A stretch of DNA of 64,000 nt from Epibacterium sp. Ofav1-8 (GTDB taxonomy: Bacteria; Pseudomonadota; Alphaproteobacteria; Rhodobacterales; Rhodobacteraceae): positions 124,001 to 188,000 of the forward strand of contig NZ_JAKRFD010000007.1 in assembly GCF_022348185.1 (NCBI RefSeq), written 5' to 3'. Both the position numbers and the translations under genes were made by a program. Below are positions 16,973 to 25,657 of the stretch, one piece after another (position 1 is the stretch's first letter; every line of letters begins with the position of its first letter). The notes under the pieces were generated by a model. That model did no database searches. It was not told the origin of the DNA and saw nothing but the letters and a program-made list of their open reading frames with translations.

Positions 16973-17830
16973 GTGAATCATAAAATCGTCAGTTTACCGC
17001 CGGGGTTGTACTTCGTCGCAACGCCCATCGGCACCGCACGGGATATCACCCTGCGCGCGCTCGACGTCCTGGCCTCGGCCGACGTGATCGCGGCCGAGGA
17101 TACGCGCTCCATGCGCAAGCTCCTCGACATCCACGGGGTGCCACTGGGGGACCGCCCCGTCGTGGCCTATCATGACCACTCCGGGGCCGGGGCACGCGCG
17201 CGTCTGATGGCGGATCTCGCGGCAGGAAAATCGGTGGCCTATGCGTCCGAGGCGGGCATGCCGATGATTGCCGACCCGGGCTATGACCTGAGCCGGGAGG
17301 CGGCGCAGGCAGGCCATCTGGTGACCGCGGCACCGGGGGCCTCTGCCGCGCTTTGCGCGCTCACGCTTGCAGGCTTGCCGACGGATGCGTTTTTCTTTGC
17401 CGGGTTCCTGCCCAATGCCAGCGGCGCGCGGCGCAAGCGCCTGGAAGAGGTGGCAAATATTCCCGGCACCCTGGTGTTTTACGAATCACCCAAACGCGTC
17501 GCGGCCTCGCTTGCGGATATGGCGGCAGTCCTTGGCGGGCGCGAGGCGGCCCTGTGCCGTGAGCTCACCAAAAAATTTGAAGAGGTCCGCCGCGGATCGC
17601 TCGCCGATCTTGCCGCGGGACTTGCCGACGCGCCGGTAAAGGGTGAAATCGTCATTCTCGTGGACCGTCAGCGGGCGGCCGCGGCCAGCGCCGCGGATCT
17701 GGAGGCCGACCTGCGCGCGGCGTTGCGGGACAACTCGGTCAAGGATGCAGCCGCCATTGTCGCCGAGGCGCATGGCGAGCCACGTCGCAAGATCTATCAA
17801 CAAGCGCTTCAGATCGCGCGCGAGGACTGA
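16973..17830 (+). CDS. rsmI: 16S rRNA (cytidine1402-2'-O)-methyltransferase
   Basis: 285 aa, tetrapyrrole-methylase fold. N-terminal LYFVATPIGTARDITLRAL, then AEDTRSMRKLL, VAYASEAGMPMIADPG and the FAGFLPNASGARRKRLE block are RsmI signatures. It methylates C1402 in the ribosomal P site. The GTG at 16973 gives the normal length; upstream in-frame codons run back into the divergent lipoprotein gene. Confidence 0.94.
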   Translation: MNHKIVSLPPGLYFVATPIGTARDITLRALDVLASADVIAAEDTRSMRKLLDIHGVPLGDRPVVAYHDHSGAGARARLMADLAAGKSVAYASEAGMPMIADPGYDLSREAAQAGHLVTAAPGASAALCALTLAGLPTDAFFFAGFLPNASGARRKRLEEVANIPGTLVFYESPKRVAASLADMAAVLGGREAALCRELTKKFEEVRRGSLADLAAGLADAPVKGEIVILVDRQRAAAASAADLEADLRAALRDNSVKDAAAIVAEAHGEPRRKIYQQALQIARED

Positions 17831-17842
17831 GGGCGGACAGCA

Positions 17843-18217
17843 ATGGGGCAGGGCAAACGGGCGACGGGACAACGGTCTCATATCGCAGGCGCTGCCGCCG
17901 AGGAGATCGCCATTCGCGCGTATCTCGCCCGTGGGTATGCGGTGGCCGAAACACGCTGGCGCGGCCCGCATGGCGAGATTGATCTGATCCTGCGGGACGG
18001 CGACGGCGTGATCTTTGCCGAGGTCAAGTCGAGCGCCACCCGCGACGCAGCCGCCGCCCGTATTCGCCCTGCGCAAATGCAGCGGGTGATGGCCAGCGCG
18101 GCCGCCTTTCTCGATGGCGAACCCAAGGGGCAACTCACCGACGCGCGGCTTGATGTGGTGCTGGTCTGGGGCGCGGGCGAGGTGGAGATTATCGAAAATG
18201 CCTATGGCCACGGCTGA
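17843..18217 (+). CDS. YraN-family (UPF0102) nuclease-fold protein
   Basis: 124 aa, the usual size. Motifs GAAAEEIAIRAYLARGYAV, RWRGPHGEIDLILRDGD and FAEVKSS show the restriction-endonuclease-like core with Glu-Ile-Asp and Glu-Val-Lys. The biological substrate of this family is not established. It starts 12 bases after rsmI, a conserved pairing. Confidence 0.9.
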   Translation: MGQGKRATGQRSHIAGAAAEEIAIRAYLARGYAVAETRWRGPHGEIDLILRDGDGVIFAEVKSSATRDAAAARIRPAQMQRVMASAAAFLDGEPKGQLTDARLDVVLVWGAGEVEIIENAYGHG

Positions 18218-18277
18218 GCCATTGAACATGGCCCGCGCCTGCGCCATGTATCGATGGTGAAACAAGGGACACATAGT

Positions 18278-19213
18278 ATGAAAATCGCATTTCAGATGGA
18301 CCCGATCATGGGCGTCGACATTAACGCCGACAGCAGCTTTCGCCTCGCCGAAGAAGCTCAGAAGCGCGGGCACGACCTGTTTTATTACGATCCCGATCAG
18401 CTGGCCTATCAGGAAGGGCGCATTACCGCGCGCGGTCAGGACATGGTGGTGCAGCGCGTCGCCGGCACCCCGGCCACGTTGGGAGAGATGCGCGAGGTCG
18501 ATCTGGCGGATTTCGACGTGGTCTGGCTGCGCCAGGATCCGCCGTTCGACATGCACTACATCACCGCGACCCATCTGCTTGACCGGCTGAAGGACGTGAC
18601 GCTGGTGGTGAATGATCCCTTCTGGGTGCGCAACTACCCGGAAAAACTGCTGGTTCTGGACTTCCCGGAGCTGACGCCGCCGACCACCATCGCCCGTGAT
18701 CTGGACACCATCAAGGCGTTCAAGGCCAAACATGGCGATGTGATCCTGAAGCCGCTCTATGGCAATGGCGGGGCCGGCGTGTTCCGGCTGGATGCCAATG
18801 ATCGCAACCTGTCGTCTCTGCACGAGCTGTTTACCGGCTTCAGCCGCGAGCCGCTGATCGTGCAGAAATTCCTGCCGGATGTGTCCAATGGCGACAAGCG
18901 GGTGATCCTTGTGGATGGCGAACCGGTGGGCGCGATCAACCGCGTGCCTGCGGCGGGGGAAACACGCTCCAACATGCATGTGGGCGGGCGGCCCGAAAAG
19001 ATCGGCCTGACCGACCGGGACCTTGAAATCTGCGCCGCGATCGGCCCGCTGTTGAAAGAGCGCGGCCAGGTGTTTGTCGGCATCGACGTCATCGGCGACT
19101 ACCTGACCGAGATCAACGTGACCTCGCCCACCGGCATTCAGGAGCTGGAGCGGTTCAACGGCGTCAATATCGCCGAAAAGGTCTGGGAGGCGATCGAGGC
19201 GCGCCTCGCGTGA
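18278..19213 (+). CDS. gshB: Glutathione synthetase
   Basis: 311 aa, ATP-grasp. The N-terminus [18 protein letters not shown] is typical of GshB. ATP-binding elements include [15 protein letters not shown] and the metal-binding [14 protein letters not shown]. It joins glycine to gamma-glutamylcysteine. ATG at 18278 follows AAGGGA with eight bases spacing. Its stop overlaps the GTG of the next gene. Confidence 0.96.
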   Translation: MKIAFQMDPIMGVDINADSSFRLAEEAQKRGHDLFYYDPDQLAYQEGRITARGQDMVVQRVAGTPATLGEMREVDLADFDVVWLRQDPPFDMHYITATHLLDRLKDVTLVVNDPFWVRNYPEKLLVLDFPELTPPTTIARDLDTIKAFKAKHGDVILKPLYGNGGAGVFRLDANDRNLSSLHELFTGFSREPLIVQKFLPDVSNGDKRVILVDGEPVGAINRVPAAGETRSNMHVGGRPEKIGLTDRDLEICAAIGPLLKERGQVFVGIDVIGDYLTEINVTSPTGIQELERFNGVNIAEKVWEAIEARLA

Positions 19214-20097
19214 GCCGCGCACTTGATCTGCTGGTGACCGGGTTGCGCCATGTGGCGCGGCCCCGTCTGCTGTCCGTAAAAGAGCCACAGGTGGCGCGCG
19301 CCGAGTTCGAGCGCATGGCGCGGCTGGCATTCCGATCGCCGCCCCATCTGTGCCATATCCAGGATCGCGCCGGGCTGGACCGCATCCAGTGTGGCCGCTG
19401 TGCGCCCGGCAAGATCGTGCTTTTTATCCATGGTGGCGGTTATATCGCCGGCAGCCCCAGAAGCTACGCCGCGATGCTGGGTCGGTTGTCGCTGCTTTCC
19501 GGGCTCGAGATCTGTGCCCCGGATTATCCGCTCGCACCGGAGCACCCCGCTCCGGCGGCCTTTGACGCCGCCGTTGCAGCCTGGGAGCATCTGATCGCAT
19601 CGGGCTATGCGCCCGCTGATGTGGTGCTGGGCGGGGATTCCGCCGGGGGCGGCGCGGCGCTGGCACTGTTGTCGCATCTGTGCCGCAAGGGCACCCCGCC
19701 AGCGGCCCTGTTTGCCATGTCCCCCTGGTGTGATCTGACCCTGAGTGGCGATAGCCTGACCCGCAATGCGGATCGCGATCCCTTCCTGCCCGCCGCGCGC
19801 ATCCGGGAACTGGTGGACTATGTCCTGCCCCCGGGGATGGAGGCCGCCGATCCGCGTATCTCGCCGCTGTTTTCGGACTTTCCGGACTGTCCGCCGGTGT
19901 TGCTGCACTATGGCGAGACCGAGATCCTGTTTGACGATTGCCGCCGCATGGCCGCGCAGCTGCGCGCATCTGGTGCGGAGGTTTCGGAGGATGTGCATCC
20001 CACAGCGCCCCATGTCTGGCACCTGTTTGATGGCTGGATACCGGAAGCCCGCAGATCGCTGTGCGATATCGCCTATTTTGCACGCATGTCGCTGTAA
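19210..20097 (+). CDS. Alpha/beta hydrolase (hormone-sensitive-lipase type)
   Basis: 295 aa. It has the oxyanion motif [12 protein letters not shown] near residue 75, nucleophile elbow [10 protein letters not shown] near 140, an acid in [10 protein letters not shown] near 240 and a His in APHVWHLF near 265. This is a carboxylesterase/lipase of the HSL family; substrate unknown. The GTG start overlaps the gshB stop (GTGA), so it is translated from the same message. It converges on the comM-like gene. Confidence 0.87.
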   Translation: MSRALDLLVTGLRHVARPRLLSVKEPQVARAEFERMARLAFRSPPHLCHIQDRAGLDRIQCGRCAPGKIVLFIHGGGYIAGSPRSYAAMLGRLSLLSGLEICAPDYPLAPEHPAPAAFDAAVAAWEHLIASGYAPADVVLGGDSAGGGAALALLSHLCRKGTPPAALFAMSPWCDLTLSGDSLTRNADRDPFLPAARIRELVDYVLPPGMEAADPRISPLFSDFPDCPPVLLHYGETEILFDDCRRMAAQLRASGAEVSEDVHPTAPHVWHLFDGWIPEARRSLCDIAYFARMSL

Positions 20098-20106
20098 CCC
20101 ACGGGG

Positions 20107-21609
20107 TTAGCGCGGCAACCGGTAGGACAGCGCCTCGGCGACGTGATCGCGCGCGATGTCGGGCGTGGCATCGAGATCGGCAATGGTGCGCGCCACCCGC
20201 AACACCCGGTGATAGCCGCGTGCGCTGAGGCCAAAGCGCTCGGAGGCCTGCATCATCAGGGCGCGGCTGTCGGCGTCCAGACGGGCGATCTCTTCCAGTA
20301 TTCGCCCTTCTGCATCGGCATTCACCGTGGCCCCGTCGCACCCCGCGTAGCGGTCGGCCTGAATGGCACGGGCCTGCGCGACGCGATCTGCGACGGTGGC
20401 AGAGCTTTCTCCGGGGCGGCTGCGCTCCAGATCGGCAAAGGCCACGGGCTCCACTTCGATCCGCAGATCGAACCTGTCCATCAGCGGGCCGGAGATGCGC
20501 CCCATGTAATCGGCGCCGCAGGCTGGGGCGCGCGGGCAGGCGCGGGTAGGATCGGTCATGTAGCCGCAGCGGCAGGGATTGGCGGCGGCCACCAGCATGA
20601 AACGGCTCGGATAGCGCACATGCGCATTGGCGCGGGCCACCATCACATCGCCGGTTTCCAGCGGTTGGCGCAGGGTTTCCAGAACCGCGCGGGCAAATTC
20701 GGGCAGCTCGTCCAGAAACAAGACGCCATTGTGCGCAAGGCTGATTTCACCCGGTTGGGCCCGCCGCCCGCCGCCGACGATGGCCGCCATCGAGGCGGTG
20801 TGATGCGGCGCGCGATAGGGGCGGGCGCGGCTGACGCCTCCGGCCTCGATCAGGCCACAGATGGAGTGGATCATCGACGTCTCCAACGCCTCTTGCGGGG
20901 TAAGCGGCGGCAGGATCGACGGCAGGCGGGCGGCCAGCATGGATTTCCCGGCCCCCGGCGGGCCGCTCATCAACAGGTGGTGCCGTCCGGCGGCGGCGAT
21001 CTCCAGCGCCCGGCGCGCGACCTCCTGGCCTTTGACATCCGAGAGATCCTTGTCCGGAGGACCGTCGATCACCTCGCCGGGCTGTGCGGGCGTGATGACG
21101 CTCTGGCCGGTGAAATGGCGGATCACATCCGACAGGGACGCGGCCCCGATCACGGTTGTGGCCTCCACCCAGGCGGCTTCGGCGCTGGAGCCCCTGGGGC
21201 AGAGCAGGAGCCGATCCTGTTCCGCAGCCGCCAGCGCGGCGGGCAGGGCGCCGGTGATCGCGACCAGGGTGCCGTCCAGCGACAACTCGCCCAGAGACAG
21301 GGTTTCGTTCGCCGCTTCGGGAGGCAGGATTTCCAGCGCCGCCAGCAGGGCCACGGCGATCGGCAGATCAAAATGGCTGCCCTCCTTGGGCAGGTCCGCA
21401 GGCGACAGGTTGATGGTGATCCGTTTGGAGGGCAGGGCGATGGACATCACCGCCAGCGCCGAGCGCACCCGGTCGCGCGCCTCGCTCACCGCCTTGTCCG
21501 GCAGGCCGACGATGGAAAACGCCGGCAGTCCCGGTGCGACAGCGCATTGGACCTCGACCGGGCAGGCCTCAACCCCCTGAAATGCAACAGTTTGAGCGCG
21601 TGAAATCAT
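20107..21609 (-). CDS. comM: YifB/ComM-family AAA+ ATPase (Mg-chelatase-like)
   Basis: 500 aa. The N-terminus has the Lon-like fold (FSIVGLPDKAVSEARDRVRSAL), followed by Walker A GPPGAGKSMLA near residue 215 and a C-terminal Mg-chelatase-type region with paired Cys (CRCGYMTDPTRACPRAPACG). ComM is a helicase promoting branch migration of incoming DNA in natural transformation; other YifB proteins are uncharacterised. I chose the ATG at 21609 (MISRAQTVAFQG), matching the family start, over a GTG at 21627. Confidence 0.88.
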   Translation of the reverse strand: MISRAQTVAFQGVEACPVEVQCAVAPGLPAFSIVGLPDKAVSEARDRVRSALAVMSIALPSKRITINLSPADLPKEGSHFDLPIAVALLAALEILPPEAANETLSLGELSLDGTLVAITGALPAALAAAEQDRLLLCPRGSSAEAAWVEATTVIGAASLSDVIRHFTGQSVITPAQPGEVIDGPPDKDLSDVKGQEVARRALEIAAAGRHHLLMSGPPGAGKSMLAARLPSILPPLTPQEALETSMIHSICGLIEAGGVSRARPYRAPHHTASMAAIVGGGRRAQPGEISLAHNGVLFLDELPEFARAVLETLRQPLETGDVMVARANAHVRYPSRFMLVAAANPCRCGYMTDPTRACPRAPACGADYMGRISGPLMDRFDLRIEVEPVAFADLERSRPGESSATVADRVAQARAIQADRYAGCDGATVNADAEGRILEEIARLDADSRALMMQASERFGLSARGYHRVLRVARTIADLDATPDIARDHVAEALSYRLPR

Positions 21610-21722
21610 AGCTGCCCCCAGAGACACCCCGAATGAGGTGCTCAGGGAGCAGCATTGGAAATCGTGGTTACTGATTGGTTAAAGGTGCCGTGAAGCCACC
21701 GCGAAATCGTGCGTGGCCCGGT

Positions 21723-22403
21723 TCAGAGCACCCAAGGCCTGCGGTCCAGGTCCAGCTGATAGGGCTCCGGATCATAGGTCACCTGGCGTGCGGCCTCTTG
21801 CCAGGATAGCACAGCCGGATCGCGCAGCAGTTCGACACAATAGGCGCGGGTTTCCGCCGAGACCGGCAGATCATAGCCGATGATCCGCGCCGCCACGGGG
21901 GTGTAGAACACATCCGCGAGGCTGTAGGTGCCAAACAGCGGGCCGCTGGCGTGGCCGGAAGTCTGGCGCGCGTGGGCAAACAGCGTCTCGATCCGCCGCA
22001 GATCCGTCAGCACCGCCTCCGAGGGCTGAAACCCCTGCCAGATATGGCTGAGCTGCATCGAGCAATCGCCGCGCAGGGCGGTGAACCCCGCGACCATCTC
22101 GGCACAGAGCCAGCGCGCGGTGGCCCGGTGTGCGGCCTCCCGGGGCCACAGGCCCGCGTCCGGGTGGCGCTCGGCCAGGGTTTCGGCCATCGCCAGGGTT
22201 TCGCCGACCACGGTGCCGTCGGGCAGGGTCAGGGTCGGCACCAGCCGCGCGGGCGCAAGCGCGGCCATGTCCTGTGCCATGGTTCCGGAATACAGTCCCA
22301 CCATGCGCACCGCGTGCGGCAGAGAGAACTTTTCGAGCATGAGCCAGCCGCGCAAAGACCAACTGGAATACATGCGATCACCGATGTAGAGTGTGTATGT
22401 CAT
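21723..22403 (-). CDS. Glutathione S-transferase family protein
   Basis: 226 aa. An N-terminal thioredoxin-like domain (MTYTLYIGDRMYSSWSLRGWLM, shown in parts) with the catalytic Ser region, VPTLTLPDG cis-Pro and GETLAMAE glutathione-binding motif, then an all-helical C domain. Substrate unknown. Single gene; ATG at 22403 follows AGGATCACCCC. Confidence 0.87.
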   Translation of the reverse strand: MTYTLYIGDRMYSSWSLRGWLMLEKFSLPHAVRMVGLYSGTMAQDMAALAPARLVPTLTLPDGTVVGETLAMAETLAERHPDAGLWPREAAHRATARWLCAEMVAGFTALRGDCSMQLSHIWQGFQPSEAVLTDLRRIETLFAHARQTSGHASGPLFGTYSLADVFYTPVAARIIGYDLPVSAETRAYCVELLRDPAVLSWQEAARQVTYDPEPYQLDLDRRPWVL

Positions 22404-22462
22404 GGGGTGATCCTACGGGTCACGCGATACATCAGTAAAACGAATATTTGCGCGATAACATA

Positions 22463-23044
22463 TCACAGAATTTGATTTATCGCCCCCAGTTGCCACCCCG
22501 CCGGAGTGTGGTCGATCCGGGTGACGGAGAGATTGTCGATCTTATGCGCAAAGGCTTCGGAGGCTGTTAGGCCGGCGGCGCGTTGCACCTGACACAGGAT
22601 CTGGCCAAAGTGACCCACGACGATGATGTCCTGGCCGCGATGGGTCCGACACAGCGTATCGATCCGGTCAGACACGCGCTGCAACAGGGTGTTCCAGCTT
22701 TCGCCATTGGGTGGCGCAATGTCACCGGGCTGTTCCCAGAAGGCGCGGATGTGGTCCGGGGAGTGCGCATCAACCTCTGACCAGCGTTGCTGCTCCCAGT
22801 CACCGAAGTGCATCTCGCGCAGGTCTCGGGCATGTGGCAACCGGCGGCGGGGGCCCTGAATGGCATCCGCCGTGGTGACAGCTCGGCGCAGATCGGAGGA
22901 GACCACAACCGCATCCGCGGGCAGGGTCTCCGACAAACGTGCAAGCGCTGCGGTATCCGACAGGTCGGCAGGCAGGTCGGACCAGCCCACCATGCATTTT
23001 GCGTGGGTCGGCCCGTGGCGGACCATGTGAAATCGTGTGATCAC
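22463..23044 (-). CDS. Histidine phosphatase, probable alpha-ribazole phosphatase (CobC-like)
   Basis: 193 aa. The phosphoglycerate-mutase superfamily motif is FHMVRHGPTH near residue 5, the second His is in VVGHFGQI near 155, and the proton donor is in LREMHFGDWEQQ near 75. The GTG at 23044 overlaps the cobU stop (GTGA). CobC removes phosphate from alpha-ribazole phosphate or the cobalamin phosphate, so coupling to cobU suggests that function. A general phosphatase is not excluded. Confidence 0.8.
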   Translation of the reverse strand: MITRFHMVRHGPTHAKCMVGWSDLPADLSDTAALARLSETLPADAVVVSSDLRRAVTTADAIQGPRRRLPHARDLREMHFGDWEQQRWSEVDAHSPDHIRAFWEQPGDIAPPNGESWNTLLQRVSDRIDTLCRTHRGQDIIVVGHFGQILCQVQRAAGLTASEAFAHKIDNLSVTRIDHTPAGWQLGAINQIL

Positions 23045-23559
23045 AGCGCCCCCTTCAGTACCAGAGGCAACCCTGCCGCAACCAGGACGACGCACTCCGC
23101 CTGTTCGGCCAGGGCGATGTTCAATCGTCCCTGAGCCTCGCGGAAGCGGCGGGCAAGGGCGTTCTCCGGTACGATGCCAAGCCCGGTTTCATTGGTGACG
23201 ATCACGACCTCGGCAGGGCAGTTGGCGATGGCCGCCAGCAGCGCCTCGGTTTCCTGCTCCAGATCATGCTCGGCCAGCAGGTGATTGGTCAGCCACATTG
23301 TTGCGCAATCCATCAGCAGGACATCCTCTGCCTGCACGCGCGGCATCACCCGGCTGGCATCAAAGGGTTCCTCGATCGTGGTCCAGTCCCCGCCTCTCTG
23401 GGTCAGATGGCGGGCGACCTTCTGTTGCATCTCGGGGTCAAGTATTTGTGATGTTGCCCAGTAGATCCGGTTTTTTCCTGTGTTCACACAGGCTTGCTCG
23501 GCGAAAGCGGATTTTCCGGATGCGGCGCCGCCGAGAATAACTGTGACTCTGCCCGACAA
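23041..23559 (-). CDS. cobU: Adenosylcobinamide kinase / adenosylcobinamide-phosphate guanylyltransferase
   Basis: 172 aa. The P-loop GGAASGKSAFAE is near residue 10, followed by RIYWATSQILDPEM, the DCATMWLTNHL segment and VTNETGLGIVPEN, all CobU/CobP signatures. It activates cobinamide during nucleotide-loop assembly. I chose the TTG at 23559, which follows TGAGGG by eight bases and gives the normal N-terminus. A perfect 6-bp inverted repeat (23594-23613) lies in its leader. Confidence 0.9.
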   Translation of the reverse strand: MSGRVTVILGGAASGKSAFAEQACVNTGKNRIYWATSQILDPEMQQKVARHLTQRGGDWTTIEEPFDASRVMPRVQAEDVLLMDCATMWLTNHLLAEHDLEQETEALLAAIANCPAEVVIVTNETGLGIVPENALARRFREAQGRLNIALAEQAECVVLVAAGLPLVLKGAL

Positions 23560-23593
23560 GATGGGTACCCTCAAAGTTGTAAGTGTGCTTCGC

Positions 23594-23613
23594 GTTGCGA
23601 CAGGTCTCGCAAC
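23594..23613. repeat. Inverted repeat in the cobU leader
   Basis: GTTGCG, eight bases, CGCAAC. It lies 35 bases upstream of the cobU TTG. It has no U tract and is too short and simple to be a cobalamin riboswitch. It could be a regulator site or a leader hairpin. Confidence 0.5.
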
Positions 23614-23687
23614 CGGCAAGACAATACGGCGCTGCTGCCGAACCCTTCAATGCCACGATCACTTTCGACAGTCAGCTAGACTATTTT

Positions 23688-23713
23688 TGAACCAAAGCCG
23701 GCCCTCACGCGTT
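23688..23713 (+). promoter_or_regulatory. ECF-sigma-like promoter motif before rpoH
   Basis: TGAAC, 17 bases, CGTT, ending 32 bases before the rpoH ATG. One base differs from GGAAC-N16/17-CGTT. In several alphaproteobacteria rpoH2 is transcribed by an ECF sigma factor, so the position makes sense. Not proven. Confidence 0.45.
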
Positions 23714-23745
23714 GTCAACGTAGTTCTTAGAACAGGGAGTTTAAA

Positions 23746-24624
23746 ATGGCACTGGACGAGACCACCGAAAACCCCCTCCCGAAGCGGGCGATGAAAGCCG
23801 AGCTTCTGGATGCTGAAACCGAGTTGGCGCTCGCCTATGCGTGGCGTGACGAAAAGGATGTGCAGGCGCTGCATCGCCTGATCACGGCGTATATGCGGCT
23901 TGCGGTGTCGATGGCCTCGAAGTTCCGTCGCTACGGTGCGCCCATGAACGACCTGATCCAGGAAGCGGGCTTGGGGCTGATGAAGGCAGCGGAGAAATTC
24001 GATCCGGACCGCGGCGTGCGATTTTCGACCTACGCGGTGTGGTGGATCAAGGCGTCGATCCAGGATTACGTGATGCGCAACTGGTCGATGGTGCGCACCG
24101 GCTCTACCTCGGCGCAGAAATCCCTGTTCTTCAACATGCGCCGGGTTCAGGCACAGCTGGAACGCGCCGCAGAGAGCGAAGGGGTCGAGCTGGACCGGCA
24201 CAAGCTGCACCAGATGATCGCCGAGGAAATCGGCGTGCCGCTGCGCGATGTTGAAATGATGGATGGTCGCCTGGCCGGGGCGGATTTCTCGCTCAATGCC
24301 GTGCAATCCGCCGATGAGGACGGGCGGGAGTGGATCGACGCGCTGGAGGATGACCGCGAACAGGCGGCAGAGCTGGTCGAGGCCGATCATGACACGCGCA
24401 AGCTGCGCAACTGGCTGGTGACGGCGCTCAATGGGCTCAACGAGCGGGAGCGCTTTATCGTGCGCGAGCGCAAGCTGCGCGAAGATCCCCGCACGCTGGA
24501 AAGCCTCGGCACCGAGCTGGGCCTGTCCAAGGAACGGGTGCGGCAGCTGGAGGCGGCAGCCTTTGTGAAAATGCGCAAGACGCTTGAAGGTCAGTCCCGC
24601 GAGGTGCAGAACTTCCTCTTATGA
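23746..24624 (+). CDS. rpoH: RNA polymerase sigma-32 factor, RpoHII-like
   Basis: 292 aa, group 3 sigma70 protein. Region 2 has LITAYMRLAVSMASKFRR, NDLIQEAGLGLMKAAEKFDP and RFSTYAVWWIKASIQDYV; region 4 has LNERERFIVRERKL and LGLSKERVRQLEAAAF. The QKSLFFNMRRVQ segment after region 2 fits the RpoH box. Rhodobacteraceae usually carry two RpoH proteins; the divergence from classic RpoH suggests the oxidative-stress paralogue, but I cannot align them here. ATG at 23746 follows CAGGGAG. The stop overlaps the chaN ATG. Confidence 0.9.
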   Translation: MALDETTENPLPKRAMKAELLDAETELALAYAWRDEKDVQALHRLITAYMRLAVSMASKFRRYGAPMNDLIQEAGLGLMKAAEKFDPDRGVRFSTYAVWWIKASIQDYVMRNWSMVRTGSTSAQKSLFFNMRRVQAQLERAAESEGVELDRHKLHQMIAEEIGVPLRDVEMMDGRLAGADFSLNAVQSADEDGREWIDALEDDREQAAELVEADHDTRKLRNWLVTALNGLNERERFIVRERKLREDPRTLESLGTELGLSKERVRQLEAAAFVKMRKTLEGQSREVQNFLL

Positions 24625-25523
24625 GGAAGACGACTGGAACACGCAAAGCTGGCCTGTCGGGCCCGGCGCGCGCAATCGCCGGGCACCTGAAAGCCCTGAC
24701 ACAGCTGACACAGTTGACACTGGCAGGCTGGTTGGGGTTTTGGGTCCTGTGCCTTTTCGGGCCTGCGATGGCGCAATCGGAGGTTTCCCCGGATCTTTTG
24801 CGGCGTGCAACGCAGGCCGACATCGTCATTCTGGGCGAGGTGCATGACAACCCGGACCACCACAGGACGCAGGCTGCCCTGATTTCCGAGATCGCCCCTG
24901 CGGCGGTGGTGTGGGAAATGCTGACGCAGCAGCAGGCGGCGCGTTTGACGCCAGAGGTGCTGCGAGCGGCGGATGACCTGCCGCAGGTGCTGGCGTGGCA
25001 GCAGTCCGGGTGGCCCGAGTTTTCCCTGTACAGACCGGTCTTTGAAGCCGCCCGCGCGGCGCGTCACTGGGGCGCGGCGGTGTCGCGTGCCGACGCGCGG
25101 ACGGCGATGCGCGCAGGTGTGGCCAGCTTCTTTGGGGCCGATGCCGGTCGGTTTGGTCTGGATAAGCCCCTTGCCGCGCCAGAACAGGCCCAACGCGAGG
25201 CCGACCAGCAGGCGGCCCATTGCAATGCGCTGCCAGAACATCTGCTGCCCGCAATGGTTGATATTCAACGTTTGCGGGATGCCACCCTTGCCCGGGCCGC
25301 GCTGGCGGCGCTGACTGAGACTGGGGGGCCGGTTGTGGTTATCACGGGCAATGGCCATGCGCGTCGCGATCGCGGGGTACCGGTCTATCTGCACAGGGCG
25401 TCCGACGAGGTGGCAGTGTTTGCCCTGGGTCAGGCTGAGGCCGGTCGGGTCGAGGGGGACTTCGATGCGGTTATCTCCGCCCCGCCGGTCGAACGCCCGG
25501 ACCCCTGCGCGGCTTTCGACTGA
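24621..25523 (+). CDS. ChaN-family secreted protein
   Basis: 300 aa. A long basic N-terminus and hydrophobic stretch (LGFWVLCLFGPAMAQS, ending near residue 52) look like an export signal without a lipobox. The ChaN/DUF399 domain follows: ILGEVHDNPDHH with its His pair, VVWEMLTQQQ, and a C-terminal GNGHARRDRGVPVYL. ChaN-like proteins bind haem and are linked to iron uptake in some bacteria. It begins inside the rpoH stop codon (ATGA), so it should be made with RpoH. Confidence 0.83.
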   Translation: MRKTTGTRKAGLSGPARAIAGHLKALTQLTQLTLAGWLGFWVLCLFGPAMAQSEVSPDLLRRATQADIVILGEVHDNPDHHRTQAALISEIAPAAVVWEMLTQQQAARLTPEVLRAADDLPQVLAWQQSGWPEFSLYRPVFEAARAARHWGAAVSRADARTAMRAGVASFFGADAGRFGLDKPLAAPEQAQREADQQAAHCNALPEHLLPAMVDIQRLRDATLARAALAALTETGGPVVVITGNGHARRDRGVPVYLHRASDEVAVFALGQAEAGRVEGDFDAVISAPPVERPDPCAAFD

Positions 25524-25542
25524 CCCATGTGACGGACCGGGG

Positions 25543-25603
25543 CCGGTCCTTTGTTCCAGGACCGGCGGCGCGGGCCTGTCCCGGAGACAGGAAACCGGTT
25601 TCC
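25543..25603. repeat. Cluster of three inverted repeats between chaN and coaBC
   Basis: Three perfect dyads in 61 bases: CCGGTCCT-N7-AGGACCGG (25543-25565), CCTGTC-N5-GACAGG (25575-25591) and the 14-bp palindrome GGAAACCGGTTTCC (25590-25603). The first could be a U-less terminator for chaN. The palindrome is a candidate operator for coaBC. Confidence 0.7.
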
Positions 25604-25657
25604 TCTCCCTCGCGGGCACAGTAGGGTGAAGGGCATCGGGCTGCGCGAGGGCACATC

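Noticed and set aside
23574-23745. Cobalamin riboswitch upstream of cobU
   Set aside because: A GAGACCTG string looked like part of a B12 box, but it is the loop and arm of a 20-base dyad and there is no room or conserved core for the riboswitch fold.
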